Assembly (NCBI GenBank): GCA_003661185.1
Contig: QMVQ01000051.1
Coordinates: 1 to 9,020 of the forward strand
Length of the DNA stretch: 9,020 nucleotides
Reading direction: 5' to 3'
DNA from: Candidatus Alkanophagales archaeon
GTDB taxonomy: Archaea > Halobacteriota > Syntropharchaeia > Alkanophagales > B39-G2
Shown here: in pieces, positions 1 to 6,637 of the stretch
How the letters are laid out: each line of letters opens with the position of its first letter
Numbering within the stretch: the stretch's first letter is position 1
Position numbers and translations under genes: made by a program
Notes under the pieces: generated by a model
The model's input: only the letters and a program-made list of their open reading frames with translations
What the model was told of the DNA's origin: nothing
Databases searched by the model: none

Positions 1-30
1 AGCGTTATCCGATGGGCTACAAACAAAATG

Positions 31-57
31 TTATATATTCAAACCGATATTTAAATC
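31..57 (+). promoter_or_regulatory. Probable larB promoter region with two TATA-like boxes
   Basis: Two AT-rich boxes sit in otherwise GC-rich DNA: TTATATATT at 31-39 and ATATTTAAATC at 47-57. Archaeal TATA boxes normally lie about 26 bases before the transcription start, so the second box would start RNA near 78-80 and the first near 60. The boxes are close to symmetric, so one could also serve a divergent gene beyond the left edge. The assignment rests on motif and position only. Confidence 0.5.
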
Positions 58-79
58 CAACCCGCCCACCTCCGCCTGC

Positions 80-112
80 GTTGCGCATTCCCCAAGGGGT
101 CTTGCGAGCAAC
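80..112 (+). other. Imperfect hairpin in the larB leader
   Basis: GTTGC at 80-84 can pair with GCAAC at 108-112, and CCCC at 90-93 can pair with GGGG at 96-99 inside it, with unpaired bases between the two stems. If RNA starts at the 47-57 TATA box, this hairpin lies at the very 5' end of the larB message. It could be a leader structure or an operator. I do not recognise it as a known riboswitch, and no Shine-Dalgarno site is evident between it and the larB start. Confidence 0.3.
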
Positions 113-139
113 GGGAAGATAAATCAAACCTGCGAAGAC

Positions 140-916
140 ATGTTTATGGAAGAAATTTTAAGGAAGGTTGCCGCTGGCGAACTGAGCATCGAGGACGCTG
201 TAAGAGAGCTTAAACTCGACTTCTTGCAGCGTCTCGGCGACTTTGCGTGCTTGGATATTGGGAGGGAACTGCGGCGTGGCGTTCCTGAAATAATCTTTGC
301 AGAGGGGAAGCCGCCTGCGCTCTTTGCTGAGATTTGCGTGGCGGTCGCCGAAGCTAAGGGCTATGCACTTGCGACGAGAGTGAACAACGAACAGAAAAAA
401 GCAGTAAAGGAGCTGGCGTTGAAAAGGGGGTTAGACGTAGAGAGTAACGAGCTTGCGAAGACGCTCTTGCTTAAAAAAAGGGGGTGGGCGCCGCAGAAGT
501 GCGGGAAGGTAGGCGTGCTCAGCGCAGGGACCGCCGACGCGCAAGTGGCGGAAGAGGCGAGCGTTGTCGCAGAGGTTATGGGCTGCGAGGCGCTTAAGGC
601 TTACGACGTCGGCATCGCAGGCATCCACAGGCTGAAAGAACCTCTTGAGATCTTTTTAAAGGAGGGCGTCGCAGCGCTCATCGTGGTCGCAGGTATGGAG
701 GGGGCGCTGCCGTCAGTGGTCGCAAGCCTCGTGGACGTGCCCGTCGTCGGCGTGCCGACGTCCGTGGGTTATGGGCTCGGCGGTGGTGGGCTCGCCGCGC
801 TCCTCTCAATGCTGCAGAGCTGCGCCTTGGGGCTGGCGGTCGTGAATATCGACAACGGCGTCGCCGCCGGCGTCTTCGCTGCGCTCATCGCAAAAGTTGC
901 GTCGCAACAACATTAG
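140..916 (+). CDS. larB: LarB, nicotinic acid adenine dinucleotide carboxylase/hydrolase
   Basis: LarB catalyses the first step of nickel-pincer nucleotide synthesis. It carboxylates nicotinic acid adenine dinucleotide at the pyridinium ring and cleaves the phosphoanhydride bond, giving the dicarboxylated mononucleotide. The 258 residues have an N-terminal helical part (about 1-115) and a PurE/AIR-carboxylase-like domain. That domain shows VLSAGTADAQVAEEA (126-140), VVAGMEGALPSVVASL (182-197), VGVPTSVGYG (203-212) and SCALGLAVVNIDNG (227-240). Cys228 in the last motif matches the family's catalytic cysteine, which bonds covalently to the substrate. The length is close to that of bacterial LarB. 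Starts at 140 (MFMEE) and 146 (MEE) are equally possible, since neither has a clear Shine-Dalgarno site. No larC or larE is nearby. The gene stands alone and converges on bax1, so which nickel enzyme it serves is unknown. Confidence 0.93.
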   Translation: MFMEEILRKVAAGELSIEDAVRELKLDFLQRLGDFACLDIGRELRRGVPEIIFAEGKPPALFAEICVAVAEAKGYALATRVNNEQKKAVKELALKRGLDVESNELAKTLLLKKRGWAPQKCGKVGVLSAGTADAQVAEEASVVAEVMGCEALKAYDVGIAGIHRLKEPLEIFLKEGVAALIVVAGMEGALPSVVASLVDVPVVGVPTSVGYGLGGGGLAALLSMLQSCALGLAVVNIDNGVAAGVFAALIAKVASQQH

Positions 917-938
917 TCAGCGGCGTTAGTCATCGGCT
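913..938 (+). repeat. 13-bp imperfect tandem repeat across the larB stop codon
   Basis: TTAGTCAGCGGCG (913-925) is followed directly by TTAGTCATCGGCT (926-938), with 11 of 13 bases identical. The first copy contains the larB TAG stop (914-916), and the second fills most of the 28-bp gap between larB and the convergent bax1 end. It is probably a small slippage duplication. No terminator-like T tract is associated with it. Confidence 0.5.
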
Positions 939-944
939 TCAAAC

Positions 945-2480
945 TCAACATTTCTCTCTCACCAGAACGGCGCTTTCCGGATTTAAGCCCTTCCAGACAA
1001 CTTTGAAGCCCAAATGCTCGAACGCGCGCTCGCTTTTTATCCCGTGCTCCCGCAGCAATGACACCGCCTCCAAATACCTCATGCCACCTCGCAGCTTGTC
1101 CTTGAGCGTTTCCAAAAGCGCAACGCTCACAAGCTCGTCGCCGAGGAAGACGTAGCCCGCCGGCGGCTCTCTCTCTAAAATGCTCCTCAAAAGCCTCTTA
1201 CTGGCGCCTGTCGCCTGTTCAAGCTCGTCTAAGCGCACCACGTCGCCCTTCAAGCTTGCGACTTCCTCCTTCACAGCAGCGTAGTCTCCACGCTCCCGTT
1301 CCTGCTTGCGTTCGTATTCCCGCAGGACGTTCAAAACTTCAGCAAGGGGAATTTTCTTCTTAAAGTAAATCACTGGCATCTCCGCCTCAAATTCCTTGAA
1401 GGCGCAGGCGAGCTCCTCGCTCACCGCCAGAATCATGCGCTCCCGCTCACTCCGCTCCAAGTCTCGCAGCTTCCTTAGCTTCTTCTTCATGTAGCCCTCA
1501 GTCCAGAAGCCTACTATTTCCAAATAAACTCTCAGGTCATCCTTTTCGAGAGAGAAGTCGGGAATGAAGACAGAGTTCCCGCAGACGAGCGCCTCGCCTT
1601 CTCTACGGAGCTGCCAGCCCGTGTTTAACGACGAGAAGCGTCGGGCAAAGCTCTCTTCAGCGGCGCTGTCGAACTCGTTCGCCTTCACGGGCTCTTCCCA
1701 ATCCAGCGCTGAAGAATTTACGTAAAAGTCATAAATTCGGGGCGCTCGCCCCTTACGCATCAAAATTCTGGCGTGCAACGCCCAATCCCCCTCCAGGGGC
1801 AAGAGTCTCGCAAACGCTGTCCCGTATTTCTCCGTGAGCTTCAAAACGGATGCAGGCCCCTCTACGCTTATTTTCACGCCGCTTTCTTGCTTCTCTGCTA
1901 AATACATTAATCCAAGACGCTTCACACGCCTCAAAACTTCCTTGTAATGACTTCTTACGAACAAGTCCACGCTCACGGCTTTGAAGAGAAGGGTTTGCGT
2001 CAGCGAGAGGTCGTAGAGCCGTAGTAGCTGCTCTGGCGTGATACTCTCGAAACTCTCTACGAAAAGCTCAGCCTCGTTGTCCGCCCAGAGCGAGTTCTCC
2101 ACCGCCTCGACGGAGACGCCAAGCTCCTTAGCGACCTCACTTAAAATCCTAAGCCGCTCAGCCCCATCCAGCGCAGGTCCTCTCTTGAAGACACGCTCTC
2201 TAACGAGTTTGGGGTCAAGCTCGCTGCGTGCCGAGAAACTACACCGCCGCTCCAGAAGCACGCACAAGCCTTTCACGAAACGATTATACCCATAGTCGAA
2301 GGTCTCGTCGTAAAACTTCTTAAGCTCCGCGGTTAGATGCTTTTTGCGCCTGCCCACGCAGTTCTCGAATATTTTTATAAGCTCACTAGCCATATCCCCG
2401 GCATTTGGATACCTCGACGAAAAAACAGGACTTATTCTACCCTTTCGAGTTTCCACGACGAGATATTCGCTTGGCAGCAT
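945..2480 (-). CDS. bax1: Bax1-type (DUF790) nuclease partner of XPB
   Basis: This protein belongs to the archaeal DUF790/Bax1 family, structure-specific endonucleases that bind the XPB helicase and cut DNA near the site it unwinds, as proposed for archaeal nucleotide excision repair. In its 511 residues the nuclease core is visible as FIPDFSL (305-311), YLEIVGFWTEGY (319-330) and Lys332-334. This is the D...ExxG...K layout of a PD-(D/E)XK fold, with Glu275/Glu276 in an acidic patch before it. The N-terminal 230 residues are a mostly helical part. A charged segment, helical and possibly coiled-coil (about 340-415), is followed by a C-terminal part (about 416-511) whose role I cannot assign. 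The ATG overlaps the xpb stop by one base (TAATG), so translation is probably coupled, which fits the known physical complex. An AGGT just upstream could act as a weak Shine-Dalgarno site. The gene ends 28 bp from the convergent larB. Confidence 0.9.
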   Translation of the reverse strand: MLPSEYLVVETRKGRISPVFSSRYPNAGDMASELIKIFENCVGRRKKHLTAELKKFYDETFDYGYNRFVKGLCVLLERRCSFSARSELDPKLVRERVFKRGPALDGAERLRILSEVAKELGVSVEAVENSLWADNEAELFVESFESITPEQLLRLYDLSLTQTLLFKAVSVDLFVRSHYKEVLRRVKRLGLMYLAEKQESGVKISVEGPASVLKLTEKYGTAFARLLPLEGDWALHARILMRKGRAPRIYDFYVNSSALDWEEPVKANEFDSAAEESFARRFSSLNTGWQLRREGEALVCGNSVFIPDFSLEKDDLRVYLEIVGFWTEGYMKKKLRKLRDLERSERERMILAVSEELACAFKEFEAEMPVIYFKKKIPLAEVLNVLREYERKQERERGDYAAVKEEVASLKGDVVRLDELEQATGASKRLLRSILEREPPAGYVFLGDELVSVALLETLKDKLRGGMRYLEAVSLLREHGIKSERAFEHLGFKVVWKGLNPESAVLVREKC

Positions 2481-3844
2481 TATACCTGGGCTTTTTTGCG
2501 GCGGCGCCGTGAGACGCCAAGCTCAAAAGTGTCGGACACGACTTCGTAAAGAATTGCACGCTTTCCCTCCTTCTTCCTGAGCAGGCGTCCGAGTCTCTGC
2601 ACGAACTCTCTTCTGCTGCCGCTGCCGCTGAGTATGATGCCAACGCTTGCATCCGGCACGTCCACGCCCTCGTCCAGCACCTTTGACGTCACCACCACAC
2701 GGTATCTCCCCTCCTTGAAGCCATTCAAGACGCTCTTACGCTCGTTCTTGTCGGTTTTATGTGTGATGTAGGGGACGAGGAATTCCTTGGAGATGCGGTG
2801 CACGAGCTCGTTGTGTTCAGTAAATATTAAAATTTTCTCGTCTTTGTGCTGCTCCAGAAGCTCCCTGAGCTTCTCAAGCTTCGCTTTTGAGTTGAACGCT
2901 ATGCTTCTCGCCCTGTTTCGTGCGACGAGCGCCTCTCTTGCGTTTTTATCCCGCACAGACATCATTATGAACCTCTCAAAATCCCGACGGCTCTTGAACG
3001 CCACCCCTTTTGAGCGTATGAAGTTCAAAAATTTTGAGTATGCCTCTTCGTATTCTTGGCGTTCGTCGTCGGTCAGCGGAACTCTGATACGCCGTAACTC
3101 GTAGTCCGCAAGATACTCTGTCAAATGCTTAACGCCAAGCTCGAAAATCTTGCCGCCGACAAGCCTCGGCAGCTCCTCGTGCAGCCCATCTTCACGCTCG
3201 TAGGTTGCTGTCAGCCCGAGGCGGAACGGCGCCGCCGATAATTCTGCGATTTGCCGGTAGCCTGGCGACGGTAAGTGGTGCACCTCGTCGAAAATGAGCA
3301 GCGAGAACTTGTCCCCAAGCTCTTCAATGCGGGAATATGCGCTGTCGTAGGTGGAAACTGTCAGCGGACGCAACGTGTGCTCGCCGCCACCATAGATGCC
3401 AATCTCCTCGGAAAACGCAGCTTCTAAGCGTTCTGCCCACTGCTGCAACAGGTCGAGCGTCGGCACGACCACGAGACTCGGAGCGTTCACCTGCGAAATC
3501 GCCTTCAACCCGATTAAAGTCTTCCCGGCGCCCGTCGGCAGCACGACGACGCCCCGCCGCCCCGCCCGCTCCCAGACCTCCACCGCCTTCTTCTGGTAAC
3601 CTCTCAAAGAAACATTGCACTCAAGATGCGGACAAGGAATTAAATTCAAGACGTAATCCCGAAACTCCAAACCTGAATCTCTAAGATAAGCGACGATGTC
3701 AGGATAATGCACGGCGAGCGCCACGTAACAGTTCCTACGAGCATCCCAGCGGGCGTTCGGCGCCTTTATGCCTTTCACGAGAATTGTGCCCCGCTCGTAT
3801 CTGAGGGTAATCATTCCCAAGTCTTTACTTGTGCTAACTAACAT
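2480..3844 (-). CDS. xpb: XPB-type superfamily 2 DNA repair helicase
   Basis: This is an ATP-dependent DNA helicase/translocase related to eukaryotic XPB (ERCC3/Rad25), acting with Bax1 in DNA opening and repair. The 454 residues follow the archaeal XPB order. A damage-recognition-like N-terminal domain (about 11-75) comes first. Helicase domain 1 has Walker A LPTGAGKT (102-109), DEVHH (186-190) and LTAT (211-214), followed by the XPB-specific RED motif at 217-219. A thumb-like insert lies at about 255-310. Helicase domain 2 has LIFTEHNELV (339-348), DEGVDVP (391-397) and QRLGRLLR (416-423). The tail is basic. The length is normal for archaeal XPB and no motif is broken. The start may be ATG 3814 (residue 11): the family fold begins at MITLRYERGTILVKG, and a TATA-like box at 3843-3848 would suit a near-leaderless message from there. 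The stop overlaps the bax1 start, making a two-gene operon. Confidence 0.95.
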   Translation of the reverse strand: MLVSTSKDLGMITLRYERGTILVKGIKAPNARWDARRNCYVALAVHYPDIVAYLRDSGLEFRDYVLNLIPCPHLECNVSLRGYQKKAVEVWERAGRRGVVVLPTGAGKTLIGLKAISQVNAPSLVVVPTLDLLQQWAERLEAAFSEEIGIYGGGEHTLRPLTVSTYDSAYSRIEELGDKFSLLIFDEVHHLPSPGYRQIAELSAAPFRLGLTATYEREDGLHEELPRLVGGKIFELGVKHLTEYLADYELRRIRVPLTDDERQEYEEAYSKFLNFIRSKGVAFKSRRDFERFIMMSVRDKNAREALVARNRARSIAFNSKAKLEKLRELLEQHKDEKILIFTEHNELVHRISKEFLVPYITHKTDKNERKSVLNGFKEGRYRVVVTSKVLDEGVDVPDASVGIILSGSGSRREFVQRLGRLLRKKEGKRAILYEVVSDTFELGVSRRRRKKAQV

Positions 3845-3907
3845 ATAACGATAAGGCGCACGGCGCTCGTAGTTTTGACGAGTGTCGCAATTGCTGCTAT
3901 ATAAATT
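3843..3907 (-). promoter_or_regulatory. xpb-bax1 promoter candidates
   Basis: Reading the minus strand, AATTTATATA at 3907-3898 is a close match to the archaeal TATA box. It would start RNA near 3875, giving a leader of about 30 nt before ATG 3844. A second weaker box, TTATAT at 3848-3843, would place the RNA start close to 3819, just before the alternative ATG at 3814. Neither ATG has a Shine-Dalgarno site, as expected if the message has a short leader or none. The choice between the boxes decides which xpb start is used. Confidence 0.5.
3864..3884 (+). other. Small stem-loop between the two xpb TATA boxes
   Basis: CGCTCGT (3864-3870) and ACGAGTG (3878-3884) can pair around a 7-nt loop, with one G-T wobble on the plus strand. 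On the minus strand, which is the likely transcript, the core CTCGT/ACGAG stem remains. It would fall at the start of the xpb leader if the upstream TATA box is used. The role is unknown, and it is short enough to arise by chance. Confidence 0.3.
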
Positions 3908-3913
3908 GATAAA

Positions 3914-3933
3914 GATACTGTTGCGCCAGTATC
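3914..3933. promoter_or_regulatory. Perfect 7-bp inverted repeat upstream of the xpb promoter
   Basis: GATACTG (3914-3920), a 6-nt spacer TTGCGC, and CAGTATC (3927-3933) form a perfect dyad. It starts 7 bp upstream (minus-strand sense) of the strong TATA box at 3898-3907. Position and symmetry suit a dimeric regulator binding next to the TFB/TBP site of the xpb-bax1 operon. No T tract follows on either strand that would make it a convincing terminator. I do not recognise the motif as that of a named regulator. Confidence 0.4.
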
Positions 3934-4314
3934 AACGCTCCCTCCCCCCGAAACTTAAACCTAAGGATTACGACGGCTGGGAATCACCCAATATTTGCTC
4001 AAAATAACGCAGGATTACGAAAAGATAGGTACTATGGAGCCGTTCGCGTCGTCAGCGCTAAGAGGGCAATGAAGCCCAATACTAAGAACATCGGTTTTTC
4101 CACATCCTCCCGCTCCCTTCGACGCTCAAGAAAAAGCGACAAAGCTATTTCTTCCCGTTGCGAGAGGAAGCAACAACCTACTCCTTCCCGGACCCTGCGT
4201 CCGAACTTTCTGAAGCGGAAGTGATATCTAAAGTTTTCTAAACTCAAAATTTTCCTCGTGTTCATTTGTTGCAGTAGGTGACGAAAGAACTTACTATTTC
4301 CTGAATCGAAACGC
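3934..4314. other. Intergenic stretch with no convincing gene
   Basis: These 380 bases separate the end of the radical SAM gene from the xpb promoter. I see no tRNA cloverleaf, no C/D or H/ACA RNA boxes I would trust, and no protein that resembles a family. The visible structure is a 10-bp direct repeat (3964-3973 and 4011-4020), a short GGGC/GCCC hairpin (4064-4077) and a CTTCC/GGAAG hairpin (4151-4170). A minus-strand frame at 4032-4265 is discussed among the rejected items. The stretch presumably includes the 3' end of the CODH/ACS operon message, although no strong T-rich terminator follows the last gene. Confidence 0.5.
3964..4020 (+). repeat. Pair of 10-bp direct repeats
   Basis: AGGATTACGA occurs at 3964-3973 and again, identical, at 4011-4020, with starts 47 bp apart. 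Both lie in the gene-free stretch upstream of xpb. There are only two copies, so this is not an array. It could be a repeated protein site or chance. Confidence 0.4.
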
Positions 4315-5199
4315 TTAGAGCTTAAACCTTCGCAGTCTCTTCATCTGCGGCAGCGTCCCCGCTCTTGCGTCTCGCCTCAAAAACCTCAAATCTTCGAGGT
4401 TGATTCCATTATCCAGCAGCTGCTTGAACACTGCAAGAATGCAGCCTGAGACGCCTACTCTGAGTTCCGGCGCCGCATTTTTACACGTGGATGCGACTTC
4501 TAAAATCTCAAAAATCCTAGAAGAACTCTCGAAATCGAAGCCCACAGCCCGTAGTCTCTCTTCATTAGCGGTGTAAACCGTGCACGGCTGTATCATTAAT
4601 TCGTCCACACCTAAGGATTCTGCAAGCGTCGCAAGCCTCGGGAGCTCATCGTCGTTAACCCCCGGGCAGTAAACCGCCCTCACAACCGCCAAGACGTCGT
4701 CAGAATGCCCTGCTAACTCCAAGGCTTTAAGCGCCGCTTTAAACTCCTTTTCTCCGCCATCTGTGATTTTTGCGTAGGTCTGCAACGTCGCAGCAGCGAT
4801 GCTCACCATCACGATGTCCACCAGCGGTTCAAGCTCCAAAAAACTTTTTTCATCGAGAAGCGTGCCATTCGTCTGCAAATCTATTCGCACGTCGCCGAAC
4901 CTCTTGCGGAGCTCCTTAATTATCGAGACGAGACGGCGAGTGCCGACGAGCAGCGGCTCTCCGTATTGCGAAATCGTTATCGCCTTCGGGTTTTCGTCGC
5001 CGTAGTAGCCCTCCTTAGGCGCCGCTCCCGCTTCCGCAGCCACTCTTGAGTAACAAAATATGCAGTTCAGGTTGCACGCCGCCGTTATTTCGTAGGAGGG
5101 ATGATGCTTCGGGTCTTTTTTCCTGACGTCAAGTCCCTCGCAGAAGACGCAGTGCGACGGCACGCTAACGCTGTGGAGCATGCAAAAAGCCGCGGGCAT
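4315..5199 (-). CDS. Radical SAM protein at the end of the CODH/ACS operon
   Basis: This is a radical S-adenosylmethionine enzyme of unknown substrate. In 294 residues it shows the cluster-binding motif CNLNCIFC (Cys42, Cys46, Cys49), which holds the [4Fe-4S] cluster that cleaves SAM. It also has a GGE-like QYGEPL (78-83) and LQTNG (108-112) on the expected barrel strands. An extra CVFC (Cys17, Cys20) precedes the core motif. With Cys178, Cys206, Cys239 and Cys253 it could supply metal ligands, but I see no full SPASM-type cysteine set. The start is uncertain: ATG 5199 and ATG 5181 (residue 7) both lack a Shine-Dalgarno site. The gene follows cdhE after 17 nt on the same strand, so cotranscription is likely. 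A role in maturation or modification of the CODH/ACS machinery is inferred from position only. Confidence 0.88.
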   Translation of the reverse strand: MPAAFCMLHSVSVPSHCVFCEGLDVRKKDPKHHPSYEITAACNLNCIFCYSRVAAEAGAAPKEGYYGDENPKAITISQYGEPLLVGTRRLVSIIKELRKRFGDVRIDLQTNGTLLDEKSFLELEPLVDIVMVSIAAATLQTYAKITDGGEKEFKAALKALELAGHSDDVLAVVRAVYCPGVNDDELPRLATLAESLGVDELMIQPCTVYTANEERLRAVGFDFESSSRIFEILEVASTCKNAAPELRVGVSGCILAVFKQLLDNGINLEDLRFLRRDARAGTLPQMKRLRRFKL

Positions 5200-5216
5200 G
5201 AGAAGGGAAAAAGAAA
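5200..5216 (-). promoter_or_regulatory. Pyrimidine tract between cdhE and the radical SAM gene
   Basis: The whole 17-nt gap after the cdhE TAA is pyrimidine on the coding strand (TTTCTTTTTCCCTTCTC) and runs straight into the next ATG. T-rich tracts can terminate archaeal transcription, so this could reduce readthrough into the last gene. It shares the 11-mer TTTTTCCCTTC with the cdhC-cooC gap (8933-8943). It leaves no room for a Shine-Dalgarno site. Confidence 0.4.
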
Positions 5217-6620
5217 TTATTTGGGAGGCCAGTTTTTCTCCATCCAGTCGGGAATCCTTCCGCTGTCAGGTGGCCCGACCATGACCTTCCAGCCTGTGGC
5301 GTCTTCGGTCTCGCCGGAAATACGAGCAGCAAGTCCGGGGAGGACGAGCGTCTTGTGCTTGACCTTATTTTCGAGCTCGCTCGCTTCGAGGGCTTCTTTG
5401 ATTTTGGCTGCGGTCAACTGCCCACCTGCGACTGCGGCTTCGACGCAAATGCCTTCAGTGTCGATGACAAGGAGGTAAGAGTCTATGTTGTTCGACGTGA
5501 TGTCGCTCTCCACCGTGTAATAAGTTAGGGCAAAATTCGTGGTCACGAAGACCGGCGACTCCTCAACCGGGCTGCCGAGCACCTTCAGCCCCGGCTCCAC
5601 GGCCACAGGTCTCCTCGGGTCCGTGTAAATATTTGCAACAAGCGTTGTCTGCGGAATCAACGCATACGGCTCTATACTGTGCAGAATCATGATGTCCGCA
5701 TACTTTATGGTAAAAATCGTGACGAGTATCGTTTCCCAGTAAGCAGCGTCCACTTCGTTCTCGTACACGAGCCACGCCGTCATCGGCACGCAAAGCAATG
5801 GATAAGCAATATCTTTCTGCCCCTCTGCGATTGCAGCTCTTCTTAGACGCACGAAGTTTGCGAGCGTCGTCTCCAAACCCTTCCCAGTTGGATACGTCCC
5901 CGGGTCGAGCACGATGTCTTCGACGCCTGCTTGTGAAAACGTCGCTGCGAGGCTCTTCAGCCTGTCGAGGTCGTTCGGCGCCGACACCACCACCGGCACC
6001 TTATACTCCAGCACCAGCTCCAAAACTTTCTTCCAATTGTCCTGCGTCGCTGCATACACCAATGGTCGCTTGTCAGCAACGACCTTCAAAGCTTCTTCCA
6101 AGGCGGCTGCATCGTAGGAGCACAGCACGAGCGGCAAGCTCGTCAGCTCCGAAACCTTACGCACGCACTCCGCAAACTTCTTCGGGTCGCCGGAGACGTT
6201 GCGCACCGCTACGCCATCAAGCCTCAGAAACTCGCCGACGTAAAACTTCTGCCAGCTCTGAATCCGCTCGACACGTTCCTTCAAAGCGTCGTCGTCCATC
6301 GTGTCCCAAACGTCGTAGAACAACGCCGTCTTGTTGAAGAACGTAAGGTCGTGTCTGTGCAGCACGTCCTCGCCGCCGAGATTCTTCGCATGCTCACCGA
6401 CGCCCACTACAACCTCTCGCACTTCGGGCGCCAGCAGGTCCTTTAGCTTCTCGTAACTCTCTCTGTATTTCTCATCTTCAAGCAACGGCTTGCACTCTTC
6501 CAGTTTCTTCCCCCGCTCTATCAACAGCGATGCGAACGCCATGCATGTCTTCTCGCCGCACTCCCCGCAGTTCGTCCTCGGTAGCAGCCCATAAAGCTCC
6601 ATCGGGCTCTTGGCTTTCAT
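5217..6620 (-). CDS. cdhE: CdhE, large (gamma) subunit of the corrinoid iron-sulfur protein of CODH/ACS
   Basis: CdhE holds the corrinoid cofactor that carries the methyl group between tetrahydromethanopterin and the A cluster of acetyl-CoA synthase, and acts as a dimer with CdhD. In 467 residues the N-terminal [4Fe-4S] domain has Cys18, Cys21, Cys26 and Cys43 in TNCGECGEKTC...C spacing. A TIM barrel follows (about 85-335, including HRHDLTFFN at 88-96). The C-terminal corrinoid-binding domain ends in LPGLAARISGE (427-437) and MVGPPDSGRIPDW (447-459). I chose ATG 6620 because GAGGTG at 6627-6632 lies six bases ahead of it and the family begins at this point. The longer frame from GTG 6641 would overlap the cdhD stop by four bases (GTGA) but lacks a good site. 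With ATG 6620 the gap after cdhD is 17 nt. No key residue is missing. Confidence 0.96.
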   Translation of the reverse strand: MKAKSPMELYGLLPRTNCGECGEKTCMAFASLLIERGKKLEECKPLLEDEKYRESYEKLKDLLAPEVREVVVGVGEHAKNLGGEDVLHRHDLTFFNKTALFYDVWDTMDDDALKERVERIQSWQKFYVGEFLRLDGVAVRNVSGDPKKFAECVRKVSELTSLPLVLCSYDAAALEEALKVVADKRPLVYAATQDNWKKVLELVLEYKVPVVVSAPNDLDRLKSLAATFSQAGVEDIVLDPGTYPTGKGLETTLANFVRLRRAAIAEGQKDIAYPLLCVPMTAWLVYENEVDAAYWETILVTIFTIKYADIMILHSIEPYALIPQTTLVANIYTDPRRPVAVEPGLKVLGSPVEESPVFVTTNFALTYYTVESDITSNNIDSYLLVIDTEGICVEAAVAGGQLTAAKIKEALEASELENKVKHKTLVLPGLAARISGETEDATGWKVMVGPPDSGRIPDWMEKNWPPK

Positions 6621-6626
6621 TTTTAA

Positions 6627-6632
6627 CACCTC
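6627..6632 (-). promoter_or_regulatory. Shine-Dalgarno site that fixes the cdhE start
   Basis: GAGGTG on the minus strand is fully complementary to the 3' end of archaeal 16S rRNA and stands six bases (TTAAAA) before ATG 6620. It lies inside the seven extra codons that a GTG 6641 start would add, which argues against that longer form. Confidence 0.75.
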
Positions 6633-6637
6633 GCACG

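Noticed and set aside
80..112. Nickel-regulator (NikR-like) operator in the larB leader
   Set aside because: The arms do not match the known NikR half-sites, and the spacing differs. Only a generic imperfect hairpin is supported.
4069..4224. Plus-strand frame of about 51 codons in the same gap
   Set aside because: It is rich in Ser, Arg and Lys, has no ribosome site or recognisable motif, and overlaps the equally weak minus-strand frame.
4032..4265. Minus-strand frame of 77 codons with a hydrophobic C-terminal end
   Set aside because: It has no Shine-Dalgarno site, a composition heavy in Arg and Phe unlike its neighbours, and no family resemblance. The hydrophobic run of about 12 residues is too short for a confident membrane helix. 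It could be real only if relatives conserve it.
3845..4314. tRNA, CRISPR array or insertion-sequence remnant in the gene-free stretch
   Set aside because: There is no cloverleaf with a pairing T arm, no more than two copies of any repeat, and no terminal inverted repeats or transposase fragments.
5798..6337. Long plus-strand frame antisense to cdhE
   Set aside because: It is low-complexity Arg/Ser/Pro sequence typical of a shadow frame, and CdhE on the other strand is certain.
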